A stretch of DNA of 64,000 bases from Leptobrachium leishanense. Lineage: Eukaryota > Chordata > Amphibia > Anura > Megophryidae. Shown here one piece after another: positions 23,410 to 33,683 of this stretch. Location of the stretch: the NCBI GenBank assembly GCA_009667805.1, contig CM019069.1:56486422-56550421 (forward strand). Reading direction: 5' to 3'. The notes under the pieces were generated by a model, which did not search any database, had not been told where the DNA came from, and saw only the letters and a list, made by a program, of their open reading frames with translations. Every line of letters starts with the position of its first letter. The first letter of the stretch is position 1. Made by a program: the position numbers and the translations under genes.

Positions 23410-23842
23410 TAAGGCTAGGGTCAAACGAACGCATTTTTCGCGTCGTCTGTAACAAAGTGCATCCGAATGCATTGACGTATTTTTTCACGGAATGCGCAAA
23501 AACGGTCATACGATGCGCATTTTCGTGCGTGATTTTTTACGGATCCAAACCAGGAAACTTTGGGTGTCGTTACGTTATGTTGGCCGGACATGAGCAGCGT
23601 CTGACGTCTCCTAATCACGCACACACGCCGCTATGCGGGCGCAGCGCACTCTGTACGTCAGTACTAGCGGTTCGACGTTCTCAAAAAAGTGCATTCGTTT
23701 GCCGCTTGCGTAGCGCGGCCGAACTTTCGTGCGGCCATACTTCGTATATTGGCCGTCATTGACCGTCACTTGCTGCTACTATGGCCGTGATTAAGTGCGC
23801 CTAAACGCATGTTAAAAATGCGTTAGTCTGACCCCAGCCTTA
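23410..23842. mobile_element. CpG-rich miniature element, family N, copy 1
   Basis: Ends TAAGGCTAGGGTCAAACGAA and its near complement (CGTTAGTCTGACCCCAGCCTTA) define inverted termini. The interior is rich in ACG/CGT words and imperfect palindromes. Related copies at 24357-24757 and 27594-28036. No coding capacity. Confidence 0.7.
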
Positions 23843-24356
23843 AGCTACAACTCGCCACAAGAGTCAGTATTACTGTGTGCACAATCCCATGACAGAGAAA
23901 CCATTATTACTCATAGCTTTATAGTACATACACTTGTATGTTGTTACGGACATTTCATTTTGTGACTTTGACGACTTGCTTATTGAAACGTGAATCCGAT
24001 TTGCTTTCGTCCATTTTTCTTGCTCTGAGTGTATCGTTCTCGATTCTAGATTAGGGATTGCTGTTTTATTAATCCAATGATGGGATGAACGTAGGTTTTC
24101 CATGGATGTTCCTCAAGTTTCTCACAGTGGAACTCGTAATGGTGCCAATAATCGCTAAATTCAAAGAACAACTGAAATGCCGAGCATTGTCAAGCACTGT
24201 TCAAATGGTAGAATGGATGATGGCAAGAACTTCAACCAACATTTGTTGCCAAGAAAAATATAATTTATGCTACCAGTAGGACAATAAAATCCAACATTTG
24301 TATACTGCACGGAAATCCAACCCAAGTACAAAAATGAGCTGGACCACTTTTCTCTC

Positions 24357-24757
24357 TAAGGCTAGGGTCAGACGAACGTGATTTCTAGTGGACACACAGT
24401 CCGTTTTTGTGACTGACATATATTTTGACGGATGTAGCAGGGAAAGTAATTTAAAATGAAAAACCATTTTGTCCGTCAAAATGCTGGACGTATAAATGCA
24501 GTCCGTCTGACCACGTTCCATCACTCACACACAAAGCTATGTGGAAGTTGCAGACGCAGCGCACTTTGTGCGGCCGTTGTAGGGGTTTTATGTTCTTGCC
24601 TGACTTGCGTCCATTTGCCACGGCCGTTGTGCGTCCGCAGTTCAGTGCGGACGTACTTCGTGTGTGGGACTCTATTGGCCTTTATTTCATGCTATCACAC
24701 ACGTACTTTTGTGCGCTATCACGGACGTGAACGCTGCGCTCGTCTGACAGGAGCCTC
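24357..24757. mobile_element. Family N miniature element, copy 2
   Basis: Ends TAAGGCTAGGGTCAGACGAA and GCTCGTCTGACAGGAGCCTCA. Shares the GACACACAGTCCGTTTTTGT and ACGTTCCATCACTCACACAC segments with copy 3. The 175-codon frame over it is chance. Confidence 0.7.
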
Positions 24758-26452
24758 ACTCAACAGCCTCCTACTATCTTATTTTTATAGATGTGCATGC
24801 TGTTTTTTTAATTTTGGTTTTTTTTGGGATGTTTTTTTTTGTTTCGTGTCATTTCGGGCAGGTATGTGTTTCATTTCGGTCCGTTTCATTTCGGAATTTC
24901 GGCATTCTGTTTTAATGGTTTATTTTGTCTTTTCATTTTTGTGTGTTATGTATTTTGGATGGATTTGTATTTCATTTTTATGAGTTATTTTGTTTTTTTA
25001 TTGGTTATTTCAGAATGGGAAACAGATTACTACCAATAAAATGAAAGTCTCCGTACTTATTTATATTTTTACGATTTTTTGGGCATTTTTTGGGTTAAAC
25101 TTTTAGATTTCCTAATTCTTTTAAAGAAACAAGGCTTTTTTTCCAGCATAGTTTTCAATGTAAAAAAATATTCGCGTTTTTATTAAATATTTATTAAACT
25201 GTTTATTTTTAACTATTTTTTGTAATTTTTGGGGAATTTTTGGGTTAACCTTTAGGTTTCCTAACTTATTTTAACTGTAATAACAAGGTGTGTTTTTTTT
25301 CTTTGCTGAACGCATGCAGCTGAATTATTTTCTTACAGTCCGTCTGCATTCAGCAATGAATTGGATACATTGTGGCAGAACCATGGACAGTTCCGAGCCT
25401 TAACCATGGTCCTGAAAGGGAAATATAGTATGATAATATGTTTCACTTTCAGGATACCTTTTCTCACTGGTGTGAGCTAAAACACCAAAGCTACATGAAA
25501 AATCTATCACGAACCGCTAAAATGTAACGCCTGATGACCCAACAGATCGCCTTGTTCGTGGTTGTCGGTGTACAAGATTCATTAGCGCACGCTAGGGAAA
25601 CACTAAGACCCGGGCTGAGACCCAGCACTTATGCGGTTGTGTGCATTATAAAACTTTTTTTTCCCCAGTGTAGAGTGCCGGGCAATACCTATCCTCTGCC
25701 CTCACAAGTTCGTATAAGCATGACACATCCAGCGAAGAGCCCTCGCACCCCTGCTTTATTAAAATCCTCCAAGGTAGCCGTATTATCCATGTTAATATGC
25801 ACACATATATCAATTAAGGCTGATGGGCATTGCATGATAAATGCCACCCAACAGCATGTAGAATCATGACAATAATTTCATTCAACATTCCAGTACCAAG
25901 AAAACATCATGCTACCAGTATAACAACAAAATCCAACATTTGTTTACAGCAACGATTTCCAATCACAGCTCACAATGAGTTACAATAAGTAGCAATTTCC
26001 CTGATTTCACATATTGGCATTAAAAAAAAAATGGAAATAAAAAAGTGCACTTTCTCTTTATAACAGTGGAAAAATAATAAATATAAAGCGAATATCTAAT
26101 CTTTTAATCTCTAATAACAAAAATGCTTTTTTGCCGATTCGCAGTCCGATCAATATAACCGTAAGCAGAACAGTAGGCAGCAGAAACCCCTGCCATCGTA
26201 GCAAAGTCACATTACATTATCAATCGAGATTACTATGGCTGTTTCTTTGAAATCTTTATAGATCCACAGTCAGAAGTATGAATTAACCCTTTAGATGCCA
26301 AAAGGACCTCGCATTGAATTTATCTGCGATGCAACAATTTGCTGGGGTCATAATTTACAAAATCTACGCAACTTCAGAGTTTGAAAGACGGTTAACATAA
26401 TAATAATAAAAATAACAACAATAAATACCATATAAGGGAAGAAAATACTTAC
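24758..26452. other. AT-rich stretch without features
   Basis: Poly-T and TTTTTGGG runs to about 25270, then unassigned DNA. The end (about 26280-26452) would be intron if the candidate exon next to it is real. Confidence 0.4.
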
Positions 26453-26556
26453 ATTCCTTGCAAACGCTGGATCATTTTTTCATTGGATTCCCTTTCAATT
26501 ACATCTGAAGAAGTGTAAAGGTGACAGTCCTCAGTTTTGGATGCTGTAGAGTCCAT
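26453..26556 (-). CDS. Candidate host first coding exon, PDE1A-like N-terminus
   Basis: On the minus strand an ATG with A at -3 and G at +4 opens 34 codons and two further bases (AT) before GTAAGT, a strong splice donor at 26447-26452. The peptide starts MDSTASKTED and ends NEKMIQRLQG. The end resembles, from memory, the first exon of calmodulin-stimulated phosphodiesterase PDE1A (EKMWQRLKG followed by Ile at the same splice phase), and the split codon AT-N can encode that Ile. PDE1 enzymes hydrolyse cAMP and cGMP in the cytosol; this exon would supply only an isoform-specific N-terminus. It lies in a stretch free of obvious repeats. The gene would continue toward lower coordinates. No second exon was found, so the identity is tentative. 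Confidence 0.4.
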
Positions 26557-27593
26557 TGTGTTTGTCCTAAGGTAACACGGTCAAAGTGAAGACGGGTGCC
26601 AAAAAGTAAAAAACCTTCCTTGGTCCATTTAATGCCAACAAACCAATGCATGTATTAATATATATATAGATAGATATATATTCACAATACAGCAACTCGA
26701 CTATATAACCACCGGAGGTAAAAGAGATGTAGGAGTCATTAGCAATAGCTATTCAACTTGGAAAGTCAACCCACTGTTTTTTGTCTTCTTTAGCATTCAG
26801 CAGCTGAAACTATTCTTCTTTTTTAGAGAGTAGAACCAGCTCGAGATAAGATGAATGCAAGTGCCTGCACGCTCCAGCACTCCCCGCATGCAGTTCTGTT
26901 TTTTACAGTTGTGTGCATTGAAGCACAAAAGCACTTTGCAATATCCTAGGATTCATTGTCATTTAGAATAAAAGAGAATTACTTAAGCTCTCCGCGAGAG
27001 ACAGATCCGTGGATGGTGGATAAGGGAACCGAGAAATAAAAAGAAGGAAAAAATATATATATTTTTTTAAAAAAAACACCTGCCAGAATTAGCAAAACAT
27101 GTAGAGAAATAGGTACGTTTAACCTTTTGAATATCAGAGAGAGAAGAAAAAAATAAATCAAAGGCTCCGGCAAATGATGGGTTAGCGTCTTCAGCATCTA
27201 TTCGACTGAATAAGTTGAGAGCGCTGCAGCTATCAGATACATTGTTTGTGTTTATAACTTGGACCAATGGACTGGTTGCATTTTTCAAAGAGTCTGCATG
27301 ATCATCCGCTACTGAAAGCATTCCATGATTATTCATCTCTTTAGCAACGCCACACAGTAGGTAAATGTCAGTCACACCAGCGGCGAAGGCAGCAGCTGCA
27401 ACAAATACTTCCCTTGTGCTCTAAGCCCTTTAGGACATGCTGTTGAAAAGAGTAGCAAATGGTTCAAGGTACATAAGACAGCATGAGTCACCGATGCTTT
27501 GTAAATCAAACGCCAAAAATGGGTATCAGGTGTTATTTCCTTTATGTGTGTACACATGTTATGATTTCCAAAGAAATGCCCCACGGATTCATG
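26557..27593 (-). other. Low-repeat DNA upstream of the candidate exon
   Basis: No transposon ends seen. If the exon is real, this holds its 5' untranslated region and promoter. A 102-codon minus-strand frame (27067-27375) lies here; it has no domain I recognise and weak donor context (CAAAAGGTTAAA), so it is not called as a gene. Confidence 0.35.
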
Positions 27594-28036
27594 TTTATGC
27601 GAGGGTCAGATGAGCGCATTCTGTGCGGACTGTGCGGACTGTGCACAACGGACGTACTTTCTGACTGACGACAAGGTAGTGGCCACACAGTCCGTTTTTG
27701 TGACTGATGTTTTTTTCGACTGATGTAGGAGGGAAAATAAATTAATATGAAAAATATTTTGTCCGTCAAAATGCTGGACGTCAAAAATGCAGCCCGTCTG
27801 ACCACGTTCCATCACTCACACACAAAGCTATGCGGATGTTGAGGACGCAGCGCACTCTGTGCATCCGTTCTAGTGGATTTACGTTCTTGCCTAACTTGCG
27901 TCCGTTTGCCGCGTCCGTTGTGTGTCCGCACTTCTGTGTGGGTCTCTATTGATCATACTTGTATGTTACCACGGACGTTAAAATAAAATGTGCGGCAACA
28001 CGGACTTGAACACTGCGCTCGTCTGACCCAAGCCTA
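27594..28036. mobile_element. Family N miniature element, copy 3
   Basis: Ends GAGGGTCAGATGAGCGCA and TGCGCTCGTCTGACCCAAGCCTA are inverted. Interior shares several segments with copy 2 (GTCCGTCAAAATGCTGGACG). The left tip is diverged. Confidence 0.65.
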
Positions 28037-28920
28037 AAAGTGAACCTGTCTATGTCCCTTGGCTCATTGTAGGATGGTTTAAAATTCATCTCTACGTGGT
28101 GTTATCTGAAGTAGCAGCAAAAATGTAGATTTTATTTAATTCCCTATAAAATAAGCACTCGCTCATCTTGTATTCAGATCTGTTGGCATAGTGGTCCATG
28201 CCAAACAGAAGTGTCACAGGTGAGAGCAGGAGAGCCGTGCTGCAGGAGGTCTGTGGTGATTCTCCTCCTCTCTGTTGCATGTCAATGTTATTACAGGGAT
28301 GTAAATGCAACTTTCCTGCAGATGCACACCGTAAAGCGGCATAGTGCCAATGGACCAGTGCCGTGTTGGTGCCTGTATTTGGACTAAGGTATGTTTCAGT
28401 TTAAAGACAATTAGATGTTGCATTGAAATTTATGATTGATGCAATAGCCTCTACTTACGTTCATTTATAGTAAAATAATTCCTTATCAGTGTAAATATTA
28501 GGGATCTCCTGATCCGATCCTTAGGATCAGGATTGGGACCAGATCATGGCAATTTTTGAGGACTCGCTTTTTCAAGATGCTTCAATCCCCAAGTTATCCA
28601 GCAGGATTCCCGCAGCCTTGGCAGTGACTCGCATTGTCTGCCCTGCCTGATCGTGAGTCTGGAGCAGGTGGGGAGGAAGCAGTGAGCCTCTCTGCTGGAA
28701 CCTGTGCGCCTCTGCACTCACTTGCATTGTCTTCTCTGCCTGTTGTAGGCCCCTCCAGGCAGGCAGGCAAGATGCCGCATTGAAAGCGGAGGGCTCCAGT
28801 ATTCCCCTTTTTTAGCGATCTAGACGCAAGTCTGGCCATAGATTGTGTGGTATCAGATCAGGACTTGGTATCCAAAAATACTGCACAAATGAATCAAATC
28901 TGATCATTGGATATATATAT
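28037..28920. other. No recognisable gene
   Basis: A TTAGGGATCTCCTGATCC segment near 28500 resembles a hAT-like end, but no partner end or duplication was found. Confidence 0.35.
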
Positions 28921-29232
28921 ATATAGTGCTTATTAGAGTTGTGGTGGAGGGCAAAAAATGAGATAAAAAGCCTCCACACTATAATTAATAAAGTTTATTA
29001 TTGTAAAACCCATTTACACATCACAGCAATTCAAAGAACTGCATCCCAGAGCTCCTGTGCTACATTCCCCATATGCAGCAAGGAACTCTGGGTAGGACAT
29101 GCAAATGGCATCTGTCTCACTTTTTTGAATCATGGGTCTGTTTTCACACAGAACACTTCAAAGACAAAGCCACTTCTTCAGCGCTGTTTCGGGTTTACTG
29201 GACCCTCATCAGCAGAAGCTAGGCATCTAGTA
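28921..29232 (-). mobile_element. Penelope-like terminal repeat with hammerhead-like core
   Basis: Bounded on both sides by (TA)n. Contains AATTAATAAAGTTTATTATTG and, near the right end on the minus strand, a clear hammerhead-type core (29186-29212). Penelope-like retroelements are known to carry hammerhead motifs in their terminal repeats and to insert at TA-rich sites. No reverse transcriptase remains. Confidence 0.5.
29186..29212 (-). ncRNA. Hammerhead-ribozyme-like core
   Basis: Minus strand reads CTGATGA, a stem of GGGT with ACCC around CCAGTAA, then GAAAC: both conserved boxes are exact and stem II is closed. Stem III and the cleavage triplet were not settled by eye. Confidence 0.5.
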
Positions 29233-29244
29233 TATATATATTTT

Positions 29245-29299
<55 letters not shown>

Positions 29300-29351
29300 T
29301 ATATGAGAGAGATTAATTTTTAATTGAATAAGTGTATATATATATATATAT
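29233..29351. repeat. (TA)n tracts
   Basis: Long TA runs at about 29233-29300 and 29335-29352 between two Penelope-like segments. Confidence 0.85.
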
Positions 29352-29660
29352 ATTAGGTAGGTCGTGTTAGTCCAGATGCCAAAATCACGAGTATAGCAGT
29401 CTGTAATGATACCTTTTTTATTGGACTAACGTTACATTTAAAGTACAAGCTTTCGAGAGGATTCCTCCCTTCGTCAGGTATAGAAGCTTACTGATCAGAA
29501 TAATAGAATTAAACATTGGGACAGTCATAGGGCTCACAGTTGGGGGTGTTAGATGTTGTATATCGCCAAATGGCATGGTCAGAGGGGGAAAAAAAAGCTT
29601 GTACTTTAAATGTAATATTCGTCCAATAAAAAAGGTATCACTACAGACTGCTATACTATA
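29352..29660 (-). mobile_element. Penelope-like terminal repeats in inverted arrangement
   Basis: The segment with AAGCTTGTACTTTAAATGTAA and CCAATAAAAAAGGTATCA occurs twice, inverted (about 29390-29456 and 29586-29656), flanked by TA runs. GTTAGTCCAGATGCC and CTTTCGAGAGGATTCCTCCC are typical, from memory, of Penelope-like ends. One copy has a hammerhead-like core. No coding part remains. Confidence 0.6.
29451..29477 (-). ncRNA. Hammerhead-ribozyme-like core in Penelope-like repeat
   Basis: Minus strand: CTGACGA, then a stem of GGGAGG with CCTCTC around AAT (one G-U pair), then GAAA. An extra A lies after the first box. GTTAGTC about 24 bases later could supply the GTC cleavage site. Confidence 0.45.
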
Positions 29661-29699
29661 TATATATATATATATATATATAAAGAGATTCAATGTCCT

Positions 29700-30500
29700 T
29701 CCTGAGCCTCTGTCATGCCTGTGCCAACTGCCATGGACTTATATATGAGTCAAGTCCAACTTAAAGAAGTGTAAGAAACCATCAGGGTTTCTGCCTAACT
29801 GACCCTCTGACCCACCACATAAGCATTTTCATTTCACTCTTTCACTCTTAGATCATATTTAATTTAGATATAGAGAATAAAGTTGAAAACTGTAGCCGCC
29901 AGGCAGGGTATTAGGAATCATTGTGATACTTATAATAAACGTTACATATTTATCGTGACTAAAAACGAAAGATCATCTAAAAAAAATCCTGTATTCCAGT
30001 GTAGGCGGTCCAAATGGGAGCTCAGTTTCCCCGCAGAAATAGTGGAGGAATTACGGACCCACGTATTCCTTCTCAACGAGACCCCTGTATAAATATATAT
30101 ATATTTATGTGACCAAATTGTGTATGTCAGCTCTCAGCTTTTGTAAATGCATGTAAGGCTTTTAAGGTTGCACTAAAGCTTGGAAATTGCTGTTTTCACT
30201 CAGCTCCTTCCACATACAATGCTTTCAGCTCCATAATAATTAAAACTGTCTAAAGATCTCTACACCCACCAGATACTGGAACTTTCCCAGTGGTACATAA
30301 AATATGTCAAACGATGTCGGTTCCTTACAAAAAAATGGGCATCAATGAAATTATTTTCATTATACTGTATAAAATAACTAAAATTACAATGCTTTGTGCT
30401 TTATCCAGACTGAGACTGCAATCATTTTATCCACACGCTGATACAGCTTCTTATTTTAGTGAAAGACCAGAATCAAGTCAGACACAAGCATAAGCATACT
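29700..30500. other. No recognisable feature
   Basis: No domain-bearing frame; composition is ordinary. Confidence 0.4.
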
Positions 30501-31189
30501 AGAGGTTCTATTCACTAAGTACCAAAATTTCAGTGCTTTTCACTTCGGCGATTTCATTTCACCAACAGTACGGTGAATTCACTATTCAGACGGTCACCAT
30601 AGTTTACTGAAGGTAGTCGACAAAGCCTCATGAGAACGTTGGAGAACGTCATCAAAGAGCACTGAAAAGCACCAAAGCGTGTCAAAGTGGCCTTAGCGAA
30701 GTCCACCGAACTGCAAAAAAACAAACAGAACTCTCCTGTTCTCCTAATAGATGTTTAACCCCTTCACTACCAATCGAAATATCTCGGGGTTCAAAGGCAC
30801 TATCTGGTGCCTGAAATCAAGATATGTCAGTTTGCTGATCTGCAGCCCAAAAACAAATGAAATTTGGTTGTTGGAAAAAAAATTGTTTGCTTTTGGGCTG
30901 AAAAAGGTGCCCCCAAAGTTTTAGCCCTGTGGGCATTATGCCCAAAGAGCTAAATCTGTAAAATCAGCTGCTGAATGCTGTGAAATATTGGGCTTTCAGC
31001 AGCTGATGCAGAGAGAAATAGAAGAAAATAGACCAGCCGCTCAAACCTCTAACGCAATTTGGCAGCAGATGGCGCCATCTACTGGCCAAAAATAGGTTAT
31101 TTACAGTAAGACATAAAATAGGTATAAAATAAGTATAAACTCAAATATTCCTTATTTTAAAATTAATTTATAAGAGCTTCCAAAGCACA

Positions 31190-33076
31190 CGCAGAAGAGA
31201 AAATAGCTCAGTCAGTAAAAAAAGGGGGACAAAACATTTTTTTAGATACATAAACGAGAAAAGAAAAGTTAAACAAGGATTAGTTAGATTAAAAACAAAG
31301 GCAGGAAGGTATGTAGAAGAGGATAAAAGTCTCGCTGACTGCCTCAATGAATATTTTTGTTCAGTCTTTGCAGAAGAAAATGAAGGAAAGGGACCTCAGT
31401 TAGGAGGAAACACTAAAGAGACATTTACATATGAGTTTACAGAGGAGGTTCTACAGCAGCTGTCTAAAGTAAAGACAAATAAGTCAATGGGGCCTGATGG
31501 GATCCACCCTAAATTATTAAAAGAGCTCAGTGGTGTAATAACAAAACCGTTAACAGATTGATTTAACCAATCCTTGTTAACGGGAGTCGTCCCAGAAGAC
31601 TGGAAATTAGCAAATGTGCCCATTTACAAGAAGGGTAGTAGGGAGGAATCGGGGAACTATAGGCCAGTTAGTCTTACGTCAGTAGTGGGGAAATTAATGG
31701 AAACCATGTTAAAGGAAAGGATTGTTGAACATCTAAAAACACATAGATTACAGGATCAGAAACAACATGGGTTTACCTCAGGGAGATCATGCCAAACTAA
31801 TCTTATTGATTTTTTTGATTGGGTAACAAAAATAATAGACACAGGTGGTGCAGTAGACATTGCTTATTTAGATTTCAGTAAGGCTTTTGATACTGTTCCG
31901 CATAGAAGGCTTATCAATAAATTGCAATCTTTGAGCTTGGATTCCAATATTGTTGAATGGATTAGGCAGTGGCTGAGTGACAGGCAACAGAGGGTTGTGG
32001 TAAATGGAGTTTATTCGGCGCAAGGTCTTGTTACCAGTGGGGTACCTCAGGGGTCAGTACTTGGACCCATTTTCTTTAATATTTTTATTAGTGATATTGC
32101 AGAAGGTATTAATGGTAAAGTATGTCTTTTTGCTGATGACACAAAGATTTGCAACAGGGTTGACGTTCCTGGAGGGATCAGCCAAATGACAAATGATTTA
32201 GTTAAACTAAAAAAATGGTCGGAGCTGTGGCAATTGAGTTTTAATGTGGATAAGTGCAAGATAATGCACCTGGGACGTAAAAGCCAAGGGCTGAATATAG
32301 AATATTTGATACAGTCCTAACCTCAACATCTGAGGAAAGGGATTTAGGGGTCATTATTTCAGAGGATCTAAGGGTAAGTAGTCAATGTAATAGAGCAGCA
32401 GGAAATGCTAGCAGAATGCTTGGTTGTGTAGGGAGAGGTATTAGCAGTAGGAAAAGGGAAGTGCTCATGCCACTGTACAGAGCACTGGTGAGACCTCACT
32501 TGGAGTACTGTGTGCAGTACTGGAGACCGTATCTCCAGAAGGATATAGACATCTTAGAGAGAGTTCAGAGAAGGGCTACTAAAATGGTGTACGGCTTGAA
32601 GGAGAAAAGTTACCAGGAAAGGCTTAATGATCTTAACATGTATTGAATTTAAGCAAGCATGGGATAGGCATAAGGCTATCCTAAACAAAAGATAAATCCA
32701 GGTAAAGTATCCATGTAATTGGGCAGACTAGATGGGCCGAAAAGGTTCTTATCTGCCGACATTTTTCTATGTTTCTATGTACAGCTTGGAAAAAAGACGA
32801 GACAGAGGAGATATGATAGAAACATTTAAATACGTAAAGGGAATCCACAAGGTAGAGGAAGGGAGTATATTTAAAAGGAAACAAAGTAGCAAAACAAGAG
32901 GACATAGTTTTAGATTAGAGGGGCAAAGGTTTAAAAGTAACATCAGCAAGCATTATTTTACTGAGAGGGTGGTGGATACATGGAACAGCCTTCCAGTAGA
33001 AGTGGTAGAGGCCAAAACAGTGATTGAATTTAAGCAAGCATGGGATAGGCATAAGGCTATCCTAAACAAAAGATAA
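31190..33076 (+). pseudogene. CR1-type reverse transcriptase, broken
   Basis: The RT copies LINE RNA at a nicked target. Blocks seen: NKSMGPDGIHPKLLKE, a TGA at 31559, EDWKLANVPIYKKGS, NYRPVSLTSV, IAYLDFSKAFDTVPH with the first Asp, GVPQGSVLGP, and FADDTKI with the catalytic pair. A frameshift near 32310 follows, then the C-terminal part (RALVRPHLEYCVQYW, LERVQRRATKM). The frame is cut at 32642 by a second CR1 fragment and resumes at 32782 (SLEKRRDRGDMIE) to a stop at 33076. The endonuclease half is absent (5' truncation). Confidence 0.88.
32643..32776 (+). mobile_element. 134-bp CR1 3' end inserted into CR1
   Basis: It starts TTGAATTTAAGCAAGCATGG, matching the host copy near 33026, and ends in TTTCTATG repeats. 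ATGTA flanks both sides (32638-32642, 32777-32781). A minimal 5'-truncated retroposition product. Confidence 0.85.
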
Positions 33077-33683
33077 ATCCAGGTAAAGTATCCATGTAAT
33101 TGGGCAGACTAGATGATTTACAAAAAAACACTGGTTTCTGACAATGTTTTTTTGGATAATCACTTGGTAGTGAAGGGGTTAAACATAAAAATGCATTAAA
33201 ATGTTTATAAATAGTAAAAAAAGGTCCTTTAAAAAATTGGTCTGTTATAGAATTAAAAAAAGCCTTTTAAAAAAAATTGTGAAACAAAAATTTTGTCTGA
33301 AAAAAATACTAAAAATACAAAGAGGTTCTAAAAAATAAAAAAATAAAAAGGCTTTTTGCTGAAAATGAAAAGACTAAACGTTTTTTTCTTTTACAAATGA
33401 TATTACTTTTTTTTTTTTTTTTTTTTTGAAATTCTGTATTTTATTAAGTTTTATAATATGACATTACAATCAATACGATGCATAAATCAGAGGAATCAGA
33501 GGTGCATTATACTGAGAGCGATATGAAAAATAAAAAAAGCAAAACAGAAATTAAAGAAAAAGAAAAAGAAAAAAAATATATAAACAAGAGAAGAAGAAGA
33601 GCGAAAGGGAAAAGAGGGGAGGGGTAAGGGTATAGGAAAGTGTCAGCCTCCGCGGGAAGGAATCTATCCCACAATCCCGACCT

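Larger units (their letters stand above)
31172..33112 (+). mobile_element. CR1-type LINE, 5'-truncated, broken
   Basis: It encodes the C-terminal half of the pol protein. It lacks the usual 3' tail: homology stops at GGGCAGACTAG, although the nested copy inside it shows the full tail with (TTTCTATG)n. Loss of the tail suggests a deletion after insertion. Confidence 0.85.
30755..33182. mobile_element. TTAA-flanked miniature element (family B), split by CR1
   Basis: TTAACCCCTTCACTACCAA at the left and TTGGTAGTGAAGGGGTTAA at the right are exact inverted termini within TTAA, the target of Kolobok and piggyBac. The interior matches the copy at 59768-60202 (GATGGCGC-ATCTACTGGCC, TAGGTTATTTACAGTAAGAC). 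CR1 DNA fills about 31172-33112. Confidence 0.85.

Noticed and set aside
24456..24983. 175-codon frame with Phe-rich C-terminus
   Set aside because: Begins in a family N miniature element and runs into a poly-T region; no conserved domain.
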